From Candidatus Peregrinibacteria bacterium (GTDB lineage: Bacteria; Patescibacteriota; Gracilibacteria; UM-FILTER-43-11), in the NCBI GenBank assembly GCA_016699515.1, contig CP064978.1:992001-1056000 (forward strand): DNA of 64,000 bases, in the 5' to 3' direction. The notes below the pieces were generated by a model. That model worked only from the letters and a program-made list of their open reading frames with translations. It made no database searches and was not told the origin of the DNA. The position numbers and the translations under genes are program-made. The stretch's first letter is position 1, and each line of letters opens with the position of its first letter. This document shows, one piece after another, positions 55,167 to 64,000 of the stretch.

Positions 55167-58100
55167 ATGCCAAAAATTCGCGTTTCATCGGTTCGCCCCC
55201 TGCCTCCACGACGCCTCCATAAACAGGTGAAGCTGCCCTCTGCCCCCGTTCAGACGCTCCCGATTCACCTCGAGGGGATGATGCACGTTTTCGGCTATCG
55301 GTGGAACATCTGAACGAGGCGGTTTGGATGGGAGACGATCACGAAAAAACTTTGTACGCCAACCCAAAGTTCTGCTCGATGACCGGTTACAGCCTAGATG
55401 AGCTTTTGCATATGAGTTCTTATGAATTGTGGACCCCCGAAAGCGCCGCATTGGTTCGTACGGTAAATGAACGCGATCGCGCTCAGGGCATTTCTTCGGA
55501 TTATGAAGGTGAGCTGCTCACAAAAACCGGCGCTGTCATTCCGGTGCACTTAAAGGGCACCCCCTTGCCCAACGGTGGAACGATTGGGATTATGACCGAT
55601 TTGAGAGACCTACGCGCCAAGGAGCAGGAAATTCAAAATTTGCTTCAGCATATTGACTTAGCCATTAAAGGGTCGCGAGACGCGCTTTGGTACACCGAGG
55701 TCGATTTGGATCATTTGTATAAAAACGGCTTTCAATTAGATTATTTTTTGAATCATTCCGTTTGGTATTCGTCCAGCGAGCAATCGATCACCGACCGAGA
55801 AGAAGGATTTAATAATGTGTCTGCATGGCTTAAGCTGATTCATCCGCAAGATAAATTCAATGTGTTGCGCATTCTAGAAAAAAGCCTGAAAGAGCGGAGC
55901 GATTTTGAGTTGGAATATCGCCTGAAACGAGGTGATCATTATTATTGGGTTTCCATGCCCGGAAAGGCGATGTATCATCCCGAAAAAACTCGCTTTATTT
56001 GGCCGGTTCGCTGCGCGACATCAGCAAACGTAAGGAAATGGAACATTTGGTGGCCGAAGAAGCCAAGCGCATTGAGGCACTTTTACAATATTACCTCCCT
56101 TCCCAATCTTTCAATCGATGATCAAATTCAACAGGTGCTTCAACTGGGCTGTAATTTATTGCAACAAGAAATTGCAATGATTTGTAAAATTGAAGGAGAA
56201 ATCTGTACTTCTAAGTATCTGTACGCTCCCGGGTTTGACTTAAAACCCGGCAAACGTTTTAGCATTGTGGGCACCGCCTGCGAATGCACGCTTCAAATCA
56301 ATTCCCCTTTCCATTTTCAATCTTCCGAAGACATTGATTGGCATCCGCCTTGCAACGAAAAAGGAATTGAATCGTACATTGGAGTGCCGGTTTATGTGGG
56401 GAGCGAACGCTATGGAGTGTTGCACTTTTCCAGCACCACCGAACGGCATGTTTCTTTTCAGAACATCGATTTGCATTTTGTTGAATTGATGGCGCGTTGG
56501 CTGGGGATGATGATCGAACGCCAAAAAACCGAGGAAAAGTTGAATGCCTCTAAAAAGCTGTTGGACGATTTGGTGGAAAGCTCTCCGATTGCTACTTTTG
56601 TTCTGAATGTTGATCACCAAATTGTTTATTGGAATAAAGGAATGGAAGACGTTAGTGGTCATTCCGCCTTGATATGATTGGAACTTCCAATCACTGGAAG
56701 CCATTTTATGATGAGTCGTGCGATATGATTAGTGACCGCATGCTTAAAGGTGAGCGCGTGAGCGAAATCTTGGAATCGTACCCCCATATGGATGTGGAAT
56801 CTTGTGATGATTACAATGGGGTGATTGGATCGGTCTTTTTTCAATCGTTCAACGGACATGCAAAATGGCTTCGCTTTCATATCAAGTATCTAAGAAACTT
56901 AAAAGGAAAAGTGATTGGGATTATTGAAACCGTGGAAGACATTACCGAACAGAAAGAAAATACGATTGCGATTGCGCGAGCCAACACCAATTTGGAAATT
57001 CGAGTGAAAGAGCGCACCATGGAATTGCTCAATGTGAATGAAAAACTTCAAAAAGAAGTTTTGGAACGTGAACAGGTGGCAAATGCCCTTTTTGAAAGCG
57101 AAGCAAAAAGTCAGGCGCTTTTGAATGCGATCCCCGATATGATGTTTCACTTAACCAAGTATGGCATTTGCCTGGATTATAAAACCCCAAAGATGTTGAT
57201 TTGCCGATTCCTCCCCACCGCTTTTTGGGAAAAAATGTGTTTCAACTTTTGCCCACCGAATTATCGGATCGATTGAGTGCGACCCTTAAATTGGTGATCA
57301 AGGAACGACAAACCCATTCGTTTGAATATTCGTTTCAGCTCCAAAAAAATTCCAAGCCGTTTTATCTGGAAGCACGCGTTAGCCCGATCAATCAAGATGA
57401 AGTGCTGGTGATCGTGCGTGACATTTCGATTCGCAAACAAAATCAGGAGACGAAAAATCGCCTAGCGGGCGTGATGGAGGCCACCACCGATTTGGTTTTG
57501 TTTGTTGGCATGAATGAGAATGTGCTTTACGTGAATCAAGCTGGGCTCACCTTGCTGGGACACACCCACCAAACCGCTTCGCTGACTCTGGGGAAAATTA
57601 TGGATCATGCTTCGTATGAATCGATTGGGCATGAAGCGTTGGTGCACGCGGCGCGAGAGGGCTCTTGGCGTGGTGAAGCTCACCTTTTACATCGCGGCGG
57701 CAAGCGTATTCCGGTTTCGCTCGTGGTCATTCCCCATCGTTCAGAAGAGGGGGGCGAAGTGGATTTCTTTTCGGTTATTGCCCGCGACATCACCGAAGAG
57801 AAGCGTGTGGATGAAGCCAAGACCGAATTTATCACCGTGGCTTCGCATGAATTGCGCTCTCCACTCACGTCGATTCGTGGGTATTTATCGTTTTTAACGC
57901 ATGAAGAAACGCTTGAATCGCTCCCTGAATCGGTGCGGGATTATTTGCAGCGCGCCTATGAAAACGTCGATTCGTTGGGTAACTTGGTGAACAATTTGTT
58001 GGACGTTTCACAAATTCACACCAATCGACTCACCTTGCACCGCGGGTCGGTTGACCTAGCCCAAACCCTCGAAAAAACATGTCGATTCCTTACCTTTTTA

Positions 58101-58502
58101 ACCGATCAAAAAAAATTACACCTCACGTTTGATTACGCAAAAGACGGGGTTTGGACCGGGTACTTCGACGGCATTCGCTTGCAACAGGTATTTCGTAATC
58201 TTTTGGAAAATGCGATTAAATTCTCGCCACGCGGTAAATCGCTCGCGATTCAACTCGCCGAAAAAAACGACTGTTTTTCCATTTCCATTCGTGACCAAGG
58301 CGTAGGGATTCCTCAATCTCAACTTTCCTCGATCTTTGATAAGTTCAAACAGGCCAAAGGCAGCCAATCACGCTATCGAGGTGGGGCAGGATTGGGGCTT
58401 TACATTGCCAAAAATATTGTTGAACTGCATGGAGGAAGCATTCAGGTGAACAGTCAATTGCGAAAAGGTTCGGAATTTATTATTCAACTCCCACGCACAT
58501 GA
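55167..58502 (+). CDS. multi-PAS/GAF sensor histidine kinase (several frameshifts)
   Basis: About 1110 codons from ATG 55167 (MPKIRVSSVRPLPPRRLHK). Order: PAS (ANPKFCSMTGYSLDELL), PAS (FELEYRLKRGDHYYWVSM), GAF (about 56120-56520), PAS (VLNVDHQIVYWNKGMEDVSG), a coiled coil, further PAS modules (SFEYSFQLQKNSKPFYLEARV; DLVLFVGMNENVLYVNQAG), HisKA (SHELRSPLTSIRGYLSF, phosphorylated His) and HATPase_c (N box FRNLLENAIKFSP, G1 DQGVGIP, G2 GGAGLGLYIAKN). No membrane helices, so a soluble sensor. Frame breaks lie near 55250, 55995, 56090, 56675 and 57200. It overlaps the response-regulator start. Confidence 0.85.
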
Positions 58503-58909
58503 AAACCGCTTTTAATACCATTCGGGTTTTGATCGCTGAAGATGATCCCAACATTTGCAAGCTGTATTCGCTTGAGTTTATGAGGCATGGTTTTGTGGTT
58601 TATACTGCGAATGATGGCCGACAAGCGATTCAGAAGTTTAAAAATAAGGAGCCCGATATCGTGCTACTCGACATCATGATGCCTCATGCGGATGGTTATC
58701 AGGTTTTGCGCGAAATTCGCAAAGAACTGAATCGCTATGTTCCGGTGATGATGCTCACTAACTTGGATGTAACCGAGTTTACCGATCGCGAGGCGATTGA
58801 TTTTGTGGATGCTTATTTGGTGAAATCAAACTACACTCCCAGCGAAGTGGTGGAGCGAGCCATTGAGGTGTTGCGCTTGAACAAACTGCTGCCAGTTGAA
58901 GTGTGTTAG
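58499..58909 (+). CDS. single-domain response regulator (CheY-like)
   Basis: 136 residues, receiver domain only: acidic pocket AEDD (14-16), phospho-acceptor Asp58 in VLLDIMMP, Thr87 in MMLTN and Lys109 in YLVKS. Its ATG overlaps the kinase TGA (ATGA), so it is the cognate partner. It lacks an output domain, so it would signal through protein contacts or a phosphorelay. The 3' end overlaps the stop codon of the convergent murF by four bases. Confidence 0.9.
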   Translation: MKTAFNTIRVLIAEDDPNICKLYSLEFMRHGFVVYTANDGRQAIQKFKNKEPDIVLLDIMMPHADGYQVLREIRKELNRYVPVMMLTNLDVTEFTDREAIDFVDAYLVKSNYTPSEVVERAIEVLRLNKLLPVEVC

Positions 58910-60168
58910 GCAATCGGATCCCATTCTTTTTCTTGTCTGCAGAGCAGCTGACTGGCGCGTTCGGGGTGTCTCATGATGACCTTTACCAAGCGTTCCAAGC
59001 GAACCCGATTTTGTGAGCCTTTCACCAAAACTAAATCGTTTGCCTGCAGCTGCCCACGAATAAAATCTGTGGCTTCGGCAGCATCTAAAAAGGTGTAGAT
59101 GTCTTTTTCTTTTGCGCCGCCCTTTAGGGCCCCCTGCTTAAAGGCGGCTGCTTCGGGGGCAAGAAAAATCAAGAGATTCGCCACGTGAGCCGCTTGTTCA
59201 CCTATGTCGTGATGAGCGGTTTTGGTTTCTTCTCCCAATTCATTCATGGTACCGAGCACCGCAATTTTTCGTGGAGCTTTGAGGGTGTCGATCAGTTCCA
59301 GTGCCGCACGCATGTTGGTGGGTGACGCATTGTACGAGCCGTCGATGATGTTTGTATTTTCAATTCCTTCGATTGGATTCATGCGACCGGGCGGTAAGGT
59401 GAAGTCTTCCAGCGCGCTTGCGCATTCTTCTAAGGTTAAGCCCGCGTTTAACCCAACCGCGATGGCCGGCAACAACACATTGATTTGAAAGTCTCCTAAC
59501 ACCGGCACCACAAAGGGGGCGCTGCCATTTTTATAATTCACCATAAAGCGCAGATCCGTTGGTGAAACTTGAATAGAATGCGCCCTTAGATCGGCTGCAT
59601 CACTTTTTCCATAGGTAAACCGTTTTGCCTGAGTGGGCATTGCCATTACACGCGGGTCGTCGGCATTTACTATGGCCCATTTCTCTTCAGACAGCCCTTG
59701 AATCAATTGCCCTTTTTCCTTTTGAATATCGTCGATGGAAGCAAATTGCCCTTCGGCTAAATGAACCGGATTGACGTTGGTGACTATGGCAATATCCGGA
59801 GGGGCGATACGGATGAGTTTTTGAATGTCTCCGGGTTGATCGGCCCCCATTTCGACCACCATTTTTTCGTAGCCCGGTTTTGCTTTGAATAACACATCCC
59901 ATAAAATCGCTCCCCAGGCGGATAGTGATGAGAACCCCGATCGCTCTTGTTGTAAAATGGCTAAACTTAAACCAATTTCGGTATTAAACCCCTTGGCACT
60001 CGCGTACACGCTCGATCTTTTTTTGAGCAAATGATAGACCGCGTGTTTGGTGCTGGTTTTGCCAACGCTCCCCGTAATGGCAATGATCTGGGTGTGGTGC
60101 TTTTTTAAATAGCGCTTTGCTTTGTGGATCAGCAGGCGGGTGATGATGGTTTTAAAAAGGGATTTCAT
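58906..60168 (-). CDS. murF: MurF-type UDP-MurNAc-peptide ligase
   Basis: 420 residues of the Mur ligase family: ATP loop ITGSVGKTSTKHAV (31-44), the KGFNTEIGLSLAIL segment, VEMGADQPGDIQKL, IVTNVNPVHLAEGQFASIDDIQKEKGQL, and the C-terminal IEGIENTNIIDGSYNASPTNMRAALELI typical of MurF. It adds D-Ala-D-Ala to the peptidoglycan precursor in the cytoplasm. It lacks a clear N-terminal UDP-binding domain (the family is usually about 450 aa), starting instead with a short basic stretch, so it is a shortened MurF-like form. Follows the exchanger gene after 27 nt. Confidence 0.83.
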   Translation of the reverse strand: MKSLFKTIITRLLIHKAKRYLKKHHTQIIAITGSVGKTSTKHAVYHLLKKRSSVYASAKGFNTEIGLSLAILQQERSGFSSLSAWGAILWDVLFKAKPGYEKMVVEMGADQPGDIQKLIRIAPPDIAIVTNVNPVHLAEGQFASIDDIQKEKGQLIQGLSEEKWAIVNADDPRVMAMPTQAKRFTYGKSDAADLRAHSIQVSPTDLRFMVNYKNGSAPFVVPVLGDFQINVLLPAIAVGLNAGLTLEECASALEDFTLPPGRMNPIEGIENTNIIDGSYNASPTNMRAALELIDTLKAPRKIAVLGTMNELGEETKTAHHDIGEQAAHVANLLIFLAPEAAAFKQGALKGGAKEKDIYTFLDAAEATDFIRGQLQANDLVLVKGSQNRVRLERLVKVIMRHPERASQLLCRQEKEWDPIA

Positions 60169-60195
60169 AGTGCTTGAATTAGCCTACTTGTTTGA

Positions 60196-61155
60196 TTATC
60201 CTCTTAGAACAAGAAAAACGACGTACGCCCCATACGCCGCCACGAAAATCCCCCCCTCCACACGCCCCAGCTGATAGCGTTTTCGAACGAAGCTGAACAA
60301 AAATAATAAGAGGGTGACCCCAATATAAATCAACAAGTCGGTATTAATGACGGGGTTGAATGGAATCGGGTGAATGATGGCGCTTAAGCCCAACACCCAA
60401 AATATGTTGAATAAATTTGAACCCACGACATTTCCAATGGCGATGTCAGATTGTTTTTTGTAAGCGGCCACGGCAGAGGTCGCCAGTTCGGGTAATGAGG
60501 TGCCGACGGCGACGATGGTCAAACCGATCAATGCCTCGCTCAACCCAAACGACTCAGCAATTAAAATTGCTCCGTCCACTACCCATTGCCCCCCAAAGGC
60601 CAAAGCCACTATCCCCACCGCGGTGTAGAGGAGCGCTTTGCCCAGAGGCATTACTTCGTAATCTGCTTTTTCGTTGGTTTCGGACTTTGCGATGCCAAAG
60701 GTGTAATACATAAAGACCGCAAAAAAGCCGATCAAAATAATCCCGTCACCACGGCCAATGAGGTCGATGGGAGATTGTCCTAAAAAAATATCATTGGCCA
60801 TCACCAGCAAAACAATGGCGGATAAAAAGTTGAGTGGTACCTCTTTCCATGTGGTGGTTTTTTGAATTTTGAGTGGATAGATCAATGCGGATATCCCTAA
60901 AATCAAAAGGATGTTTGAAATGTTGCTCCCCAAAATGTTCCCCACTCCCAAGTCGGCCTTGCCCTGAATGCTGGCGATCACATTCACCAATAACTCGGGT
61001 GCGGATGTACCGAATGAAACGATGGTAAGCCCGATCACCAAGTCGGAAAGGCCTAAACGGCGCGCGATCGATCCAGATCCATCCACCAACCAGTCGGCTC
61101 CTTTAATAAGCAGCACAAATCCAAAAATGAATAGAAGATAGGTAAGCATGATCAA
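60196..61155 (-). CDS. CaCA-family Na+/Ca2+ exchanger (YrbG-like)
   Basis: 319 residues, about ten membrane helices in two inverted halves. Each half has the alpha-repeat ion site: GLTIVSFGTSAPELLVNVIASIQG and GNILGSNISNILLILG, then GLTIVAVGTSLPELATSAVAAYKKQ and GNVVGSNLFNIFWVLG. Acidic residues in the PEL motifs bind calcium. The protein exchanges sodium for calcium across the cell membrane. Length is normal (about 320 aa). Calcium export fits a cell with calcium-binding dockerins outside, though that link is inference. Confidence 0.92.
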   Translation of the reverse strand: MIMLTYLLFIFGFVLLIKGADWLVDGSGSIARRLGLSDLVIGLTIVSFGTSAPELLVNVIASIQGKADLGVGNILGSNISNILLILGISALIYPLKIQKTTTWKEVPLNFLSAIVLLVMANDIFLGQSPIDLIGRGDGIILIGFFAVFMYYTFGIAKSETNEKADYEVMPLGKALLYTAVGIVALAFGGQWVVDGAILIAESFGLSEALIGLTIVAVGTSLPELATSAVAAYKKQSDIAIGNVVGSNLFNIFWVLGLSAIIHPIPFNPVINTDLLIYIGVTLLLFLFSFVRKRYQLGRVEGGIFVAAYGAYVVFLVLRG

Positions 61156-61291
61156 TTGTTATGAACATGCTCATTGTAGCGAGGATGCGTGAGGTGAGCA
61201 ATGGAGGTTGTGATTTTAGGAGTCTTGCGTTTTTTTGATACGACGAATCCCCTTCCTCCTAACCCCATGGTCACCAAGCCCATCATGTAAT

Positions 61292-64000
61292 TCACCTCGA
61301 TCGGCCAGGGATTTTTTGGGGTGGAGCGCGGCAGGGTTTAATTTGCACCGCCACCAATTGATCGGAGCGCAGGGCGGCAATAATAACCGCATGCTCATTG
61401 GCCAGTCGTTTCAGCTCGGTAAGATCGATTTGCTGGTCGTCGTAATAAACCGTTTTAACTTCTTGATTGGGGAGAATGAGTTGCAGCGAATGACCTAAGG
61501 GGTCAATGACTCCCAGATTGGCCTGATACGTTTTATCGCTCAATTCCAGGCGATAGTCGATGGTGGCTCCAATCCATTTAACCTTTTTTGCAGCGGTTTT
61601 TGTCTTTTTCTTTGCGGTTGATTTTTCTTTGATAAGGCACAGAGGTGCTAAGCAATAGGCGCCTTCGTGAGTCATGATTTGATTGGTGAGCGTTTTTTGA
61701 TAACACAATTGATCAATGACTCTTCCTTTCGGATTGATCAGGGTGGCACAATCGAATGAGTCATTTAAGGCTAGTTTGGTTTCGGACCGAAAGAAGGTAC
61801 GCACCGCGCCCGCTGCAATCCCCCCTCCTTTTAAAGAGTAGGGCCGCGACCCACTCCCCAATTCGTCGTCTAATTGCCAGCCGTTCAGACAAATGGTTTT
61901 GTCGGTGGGATTGATGATTCGAATGGATTCTTCGGTGATGCCTTTTTGGCCCTTGGGAACGATGGATTGAATTAATAATCCTTCAACGTCACACGTTTCG
62001 GAAAGATCACCACGGTCTTTTTCCACCTTTTTTAGGATGTCGTCTGGCTCGTCTGAGACAAAAGCAATTTCTTCTTCGGTTGGCTCATCGTCCCTCGCTT
62101 CATCCTCGTCTTCCAGAGCCTCCTCTCGTTCCTTTTGTTGCTCCACTTCATCCGCCACGATTGGAATGCGCCATAGTCCTTTACCGTCTGCCTTTGCCTG
62201 CTTTTCCAATTCCACGAATTCGCTGCGATATTTGAATTTAAAACGGGTGTAGGCATAGCCGTACCCCTCCTCAATTAAGTGAGCATTTACGAATAAATCA
62301 TTCACGTACACGTACGCCAACAAACGATTGTATCGATCGGTTTTTGAGGGCTCAAAATCAAGTCGGACGGTTTTTTCCAGCAGCAAATGGTTTGTATAAT
62401 AACTGGCCATTTTTCCAAATGCTTCTACCGGCTTTTTAGGGTGAACGGTTTCGGGGGTATCAACTCCAATCAAGCGAACGGTTATAGGCTGACCTTCCCA
62501 ATCGATCACGAGCGTATCGCCGTCAATCACGCGCTTGACTACGGCCTGCATTCCATCCTGAAACAAACTGGCGCGCCAAACGTATTGTCCGCTGGGCGCA
62601 TTAAACCATTTCAGCGAATCAATTTCGTTTCCGGCCGGGTCGATCAATTGAATGTGATCACTTTTATTCACTAAACTTAACCCAAAATCAGCCGGATTGA
62701 GCGTGAGCGTTTGGCCGGATTCGATCGAAAGATCCGGAAGATAATACGTTTTTTGCTTGGCATTTCTTAGCGTCCATTGAGCCAACGCAACCCGATTTGA
62801 ACTTTGATTTTTTAAAATGATTTTTTCTTTCCCCTCATCTTCCCCGTCGGGATTCGGCAATAATTTGGTCAACACAACATCGCCCTTTTGAAACGATTGA
62901 GGTGGGGGCGGAAAACGATTCATTTGTCCTTCCGTTACCAAAGGGGTCCATTGATATGTGTTTGAAACGGAATCATAGGCATAAGTCCACCCTTCTTTTA
63001 CCTCACTGAACTGTACGATCTCTTGCGCCGATTGATCGGGGGCTAATAAACGCACCACGTCTTCGGAATTTTTTAAGCTTAAATTGAGTTGTGGCGCTCG
63101 AAAGACCCGGTGCTCACCCGGCGATAAAATGGTGCCTTTCACCAAATGAAACGGGGCACTTTTCCCTTCCTGATCGTCCAAATACCAACCACTTAAATCA
63201 ACCGGTCTTTCACTCAGGTTCGCTAATTCAATCCATTCGCCCACTTGATCATTCCCCACCGGATTGGGCATGATTTCGCTGATGAGATGAGAAGGGATTT
63301 CGCCCGTTTTTTCAAAAAAAGCCACTGGAGCTTCGTCTTCAACATGTTTTCTTCCGGGTGGACTGGTGGCCACAAAACGATATTCCGTTTGCGCCGAAGC
63401 CCCGTATTCGTCTTGCACTGTCAGCGTAATGGTTTTTTCTCCGGGTTCTGCGTAATTATAGGTGAGTGGATTTTCACGATCGTCAAAAACTTCGGGTTCA
63501 AATTCCCATCGATAGGTTAATGCGTCTCCATCCGGGTCAATCGTGTCTTGGGCGGTCAAATTGATTGCAAGATAATAACTCCCCCCTTGAACGGTGATAA
63601 TCGGAATGGGTTCATGATTGATCTCTTCATTCAAGGCATTGGGAGTGGGATGATTAAACAAAAGCCATTCGTCGATCTGATTTGGGTTTCTTCCCCACGA
63701 ACGGCCTTCTAAATCCGGAGCGAAGGAATAAACGTCGATCTCATTCCCGTCCAGATCGTATAAGTATAATCCGTCCCCCAAATTGCCGAGCGACAATTGC
63801 GTTTCGGAACGATAGAGCGTCAGGTAGCCTCCGGGCTCGATCACATAATTTTTAGCTTCGTCCACAAAAAGGTAGGATTGATCGTCCTCTTGGTTTTCAT
63901 CATCCAATTCCCAGCCAAACAGATCAATGGCTTGGCCACCGCGATTCCATAATTCCACAAATTCATTCAACGTATCCCCGCCTTTTGGATTGGGCGCGAT
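61292..64000 (-). CDS. exported thermonuclease with lamin-tail and PKD domains (5' truncated)
   Basis: At least 902 residues; the frame runs past the window end (IAPNPKGGDTLNEFVELWNRGG). Order: lamin-tail domain, PKD (IDPDGDALTYRWEFEPEV, NYAEPGEKTITLTVQDEYG), two more lamin-tail domains (ISEIMPNPVGNDQVGEWIELAN), a staphylococcal-nuclease domain (VVKRVIDGDTLVIDW, VRLIGVDTPETVHPKK, FEPSKTDRYNRLLAYVYV) with its catalytic Asp/Arg/Glu, a Lys/Glu-rich linker and a final lamin-tail domain. A shift in an A-run near 61320 would add PKNPWPIEVNYMMGLVTMGLGGRGFVVSKKRK, a membrane anchor, and end at about 61152. Probably a surface nuclease feeding on external DNA/RNA. Confidence 0.82.
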   Translation of the reverse strand: MAPNPKGGDTLNEFVELWNRGGQAIDLFGWELDDENQEDDQSYLFVDEAKNYVIEPGGYLTLYRSETQLSLGNLGDGLYLYDLDGNEIDVYSFAPDLEGRSWGRNPNQIDEWLLFNHPTPNALNEEINHEPIPIITVQGGSYYLAINLTAQDTIDPDGDALTYRWEFEPEVFDDRENPLTYNYAEPGEKTITLTVQDEYGASAQTEYRFVATSPPGRKHVEDEAPVAFFEKTGEIPSHLISEIMPNPVGNDQVGEWIELANLSERPVDLSGWYLDDQEGKSAPFHLVKGTILSPGEHRVFRAPQLNLSLKNSEDVVRLLAPDQSAQEIVQFSEVKEGWTYAYDSVSNTYQWTPLVTEGQMNRFPPPPQSFQKGDVVLTKLLPNPDGEDEGKEKIILKNQSSNRVALAQWTLRNAKQKTYYLPDLSIESGQTLTLNPADFGLSLVNKSDHIQLIDPAGNEIDSLKWFNAPSGQYVWRASLFQDGMQAVVKRVIDGDTLVIDWEGQPITVRLIGVDTPETVHPKKPVEAFGKMASYYTNHLLLEKTVRLDFEPSKTDRYNRLLAYVYVNDLFVNAHLIEEGYGYAYTRFKFKYRSEFVELEKQAKADGKGLWRIPIVADEVEQQKEREEALEDEDEARDDEPTEEEIAFVSDEPDDILKKVEKDRGDLSETCDVEGLLIQSIVPKGQKGITEESIRIINPTDKTICLNGWQLDDELGSGSRPYSLKGGGIAAGAVRTFFRSETKLALNDSFDCATLINPKGRVIDQLCYQKTLTNQIMTHEGAYCLAPLCLIKEKSTAKKKTKTAAKKVKWIGATIDYRLELSDKTYQANLGVIDPLGHSLQLILPNQEVKTVYYDDQQIDLTELKRLANEHAVIIAALRSDQLVAVQIKPCRAPPQKIPGRSR

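Noticed and set aside
1..64000. Global reassignment of TGA to glycine
   Set aside because: TGA ends many genes at sensible places and forms ATGA overlaps (for example 15666, 19506, 52358, 58499), and 1.7-kb-codon frames have no internal TGA. Only two isolated in-frame TGA codons remain.

Overview
The window looks like a chromosomal segment of a Patescibacteria/CPR bacterium, most plausibly of the Peregrinibacteria/Gracilibacteria side. The clues are a divergent Oxa1/YidC-like protein, scattered type IV secretion-like parts without a conjugation locus, cohesin/dockerin surface proteins, a thermonuclease/lamin-tail exoprotein, TrmB-type regulators and large paralogous expansions. This placement is inference; no rRNA is present. 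The standard code fits, because TGA ends many genes, often in ATGA overlaps. Many genes are broken by single-base indels, mostly in homopolymers, so uncorrected long-read errors are likely; I give whole-gene extents and flag each break.

Layout. (1) 1-1340: a LexA-type repressor behind a promoter carrying two GAAC-N4-GTTC boxes, two hydrophobic micro-ORFs, and the fossil of a four-helix-bundle (23S IVS-type) gene between inverted heptamer repeats. (2) 1338-5869: a complete branched-chain amino-acid type ABC importer, livF-G-M-H-K, on the minus strand. (3) 5980-34650: an array of eleven paralogues (A to K), all on the minus strand, of a Cys-rich zinc-ribbon/solenoid protein. Six are intact and five are broken or shortened. 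The array is interrupted by a TrmB regulator, a REP-associated tyrosine transposase, a VirD4/TraG-like ATPase, a bacterial PH-domain pair, a small acidic ORF, a DUF4956-VTC-CotH operon and an ORF6N gene. Six of the eleven genes end in a common EHCYLKNIY-type tail followed at once by a GC-rich REP-like block, and behind five of them stand one to four further copies of just that tail plus block (60-bp period). (4) 34850-35830: a second TrmB regulator sharing a promoter element with the first, then tRNA-Arg(CCT). (5) 36590-49610: a seven-gene minus-strand operon of surface proteins with cohesin-like, FN3, Big_5-like, IPT, EGF-like and dockerin modules, several ending in a GP-TM-basic tail, led by a YidC/Oxa1-like protein. 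(6) 49850-58909: a plus-strand block with a VirB6/TrbL-like membrane protein, a two-TM pilin-like protein, a methyltransferase-like protein, a multi-PAS/GAF histidine kinase and a CheY-like response regulator. (7) 58906-64000: minus-strand murF, a CaCA-family Na+/Ca2+ exchanger and a 5'-truncated thermonuclease with lamin-tail and PKD domains.

The strongest candidate for something undescribed is the Cys-rich array with its stacked orphan tails. The distal tails encode different versions of the same C-terminus (EHCYLKNIY, EQCYLKNIY, EDCYLKEVY). They therefore look like the leftovers of earlier paralogues whose bodies were replaced or deleted at a recombination site in or just after the stop codon. 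The REP-like spacer and the RAYT transposase inside the same array are plausible partners in that process.
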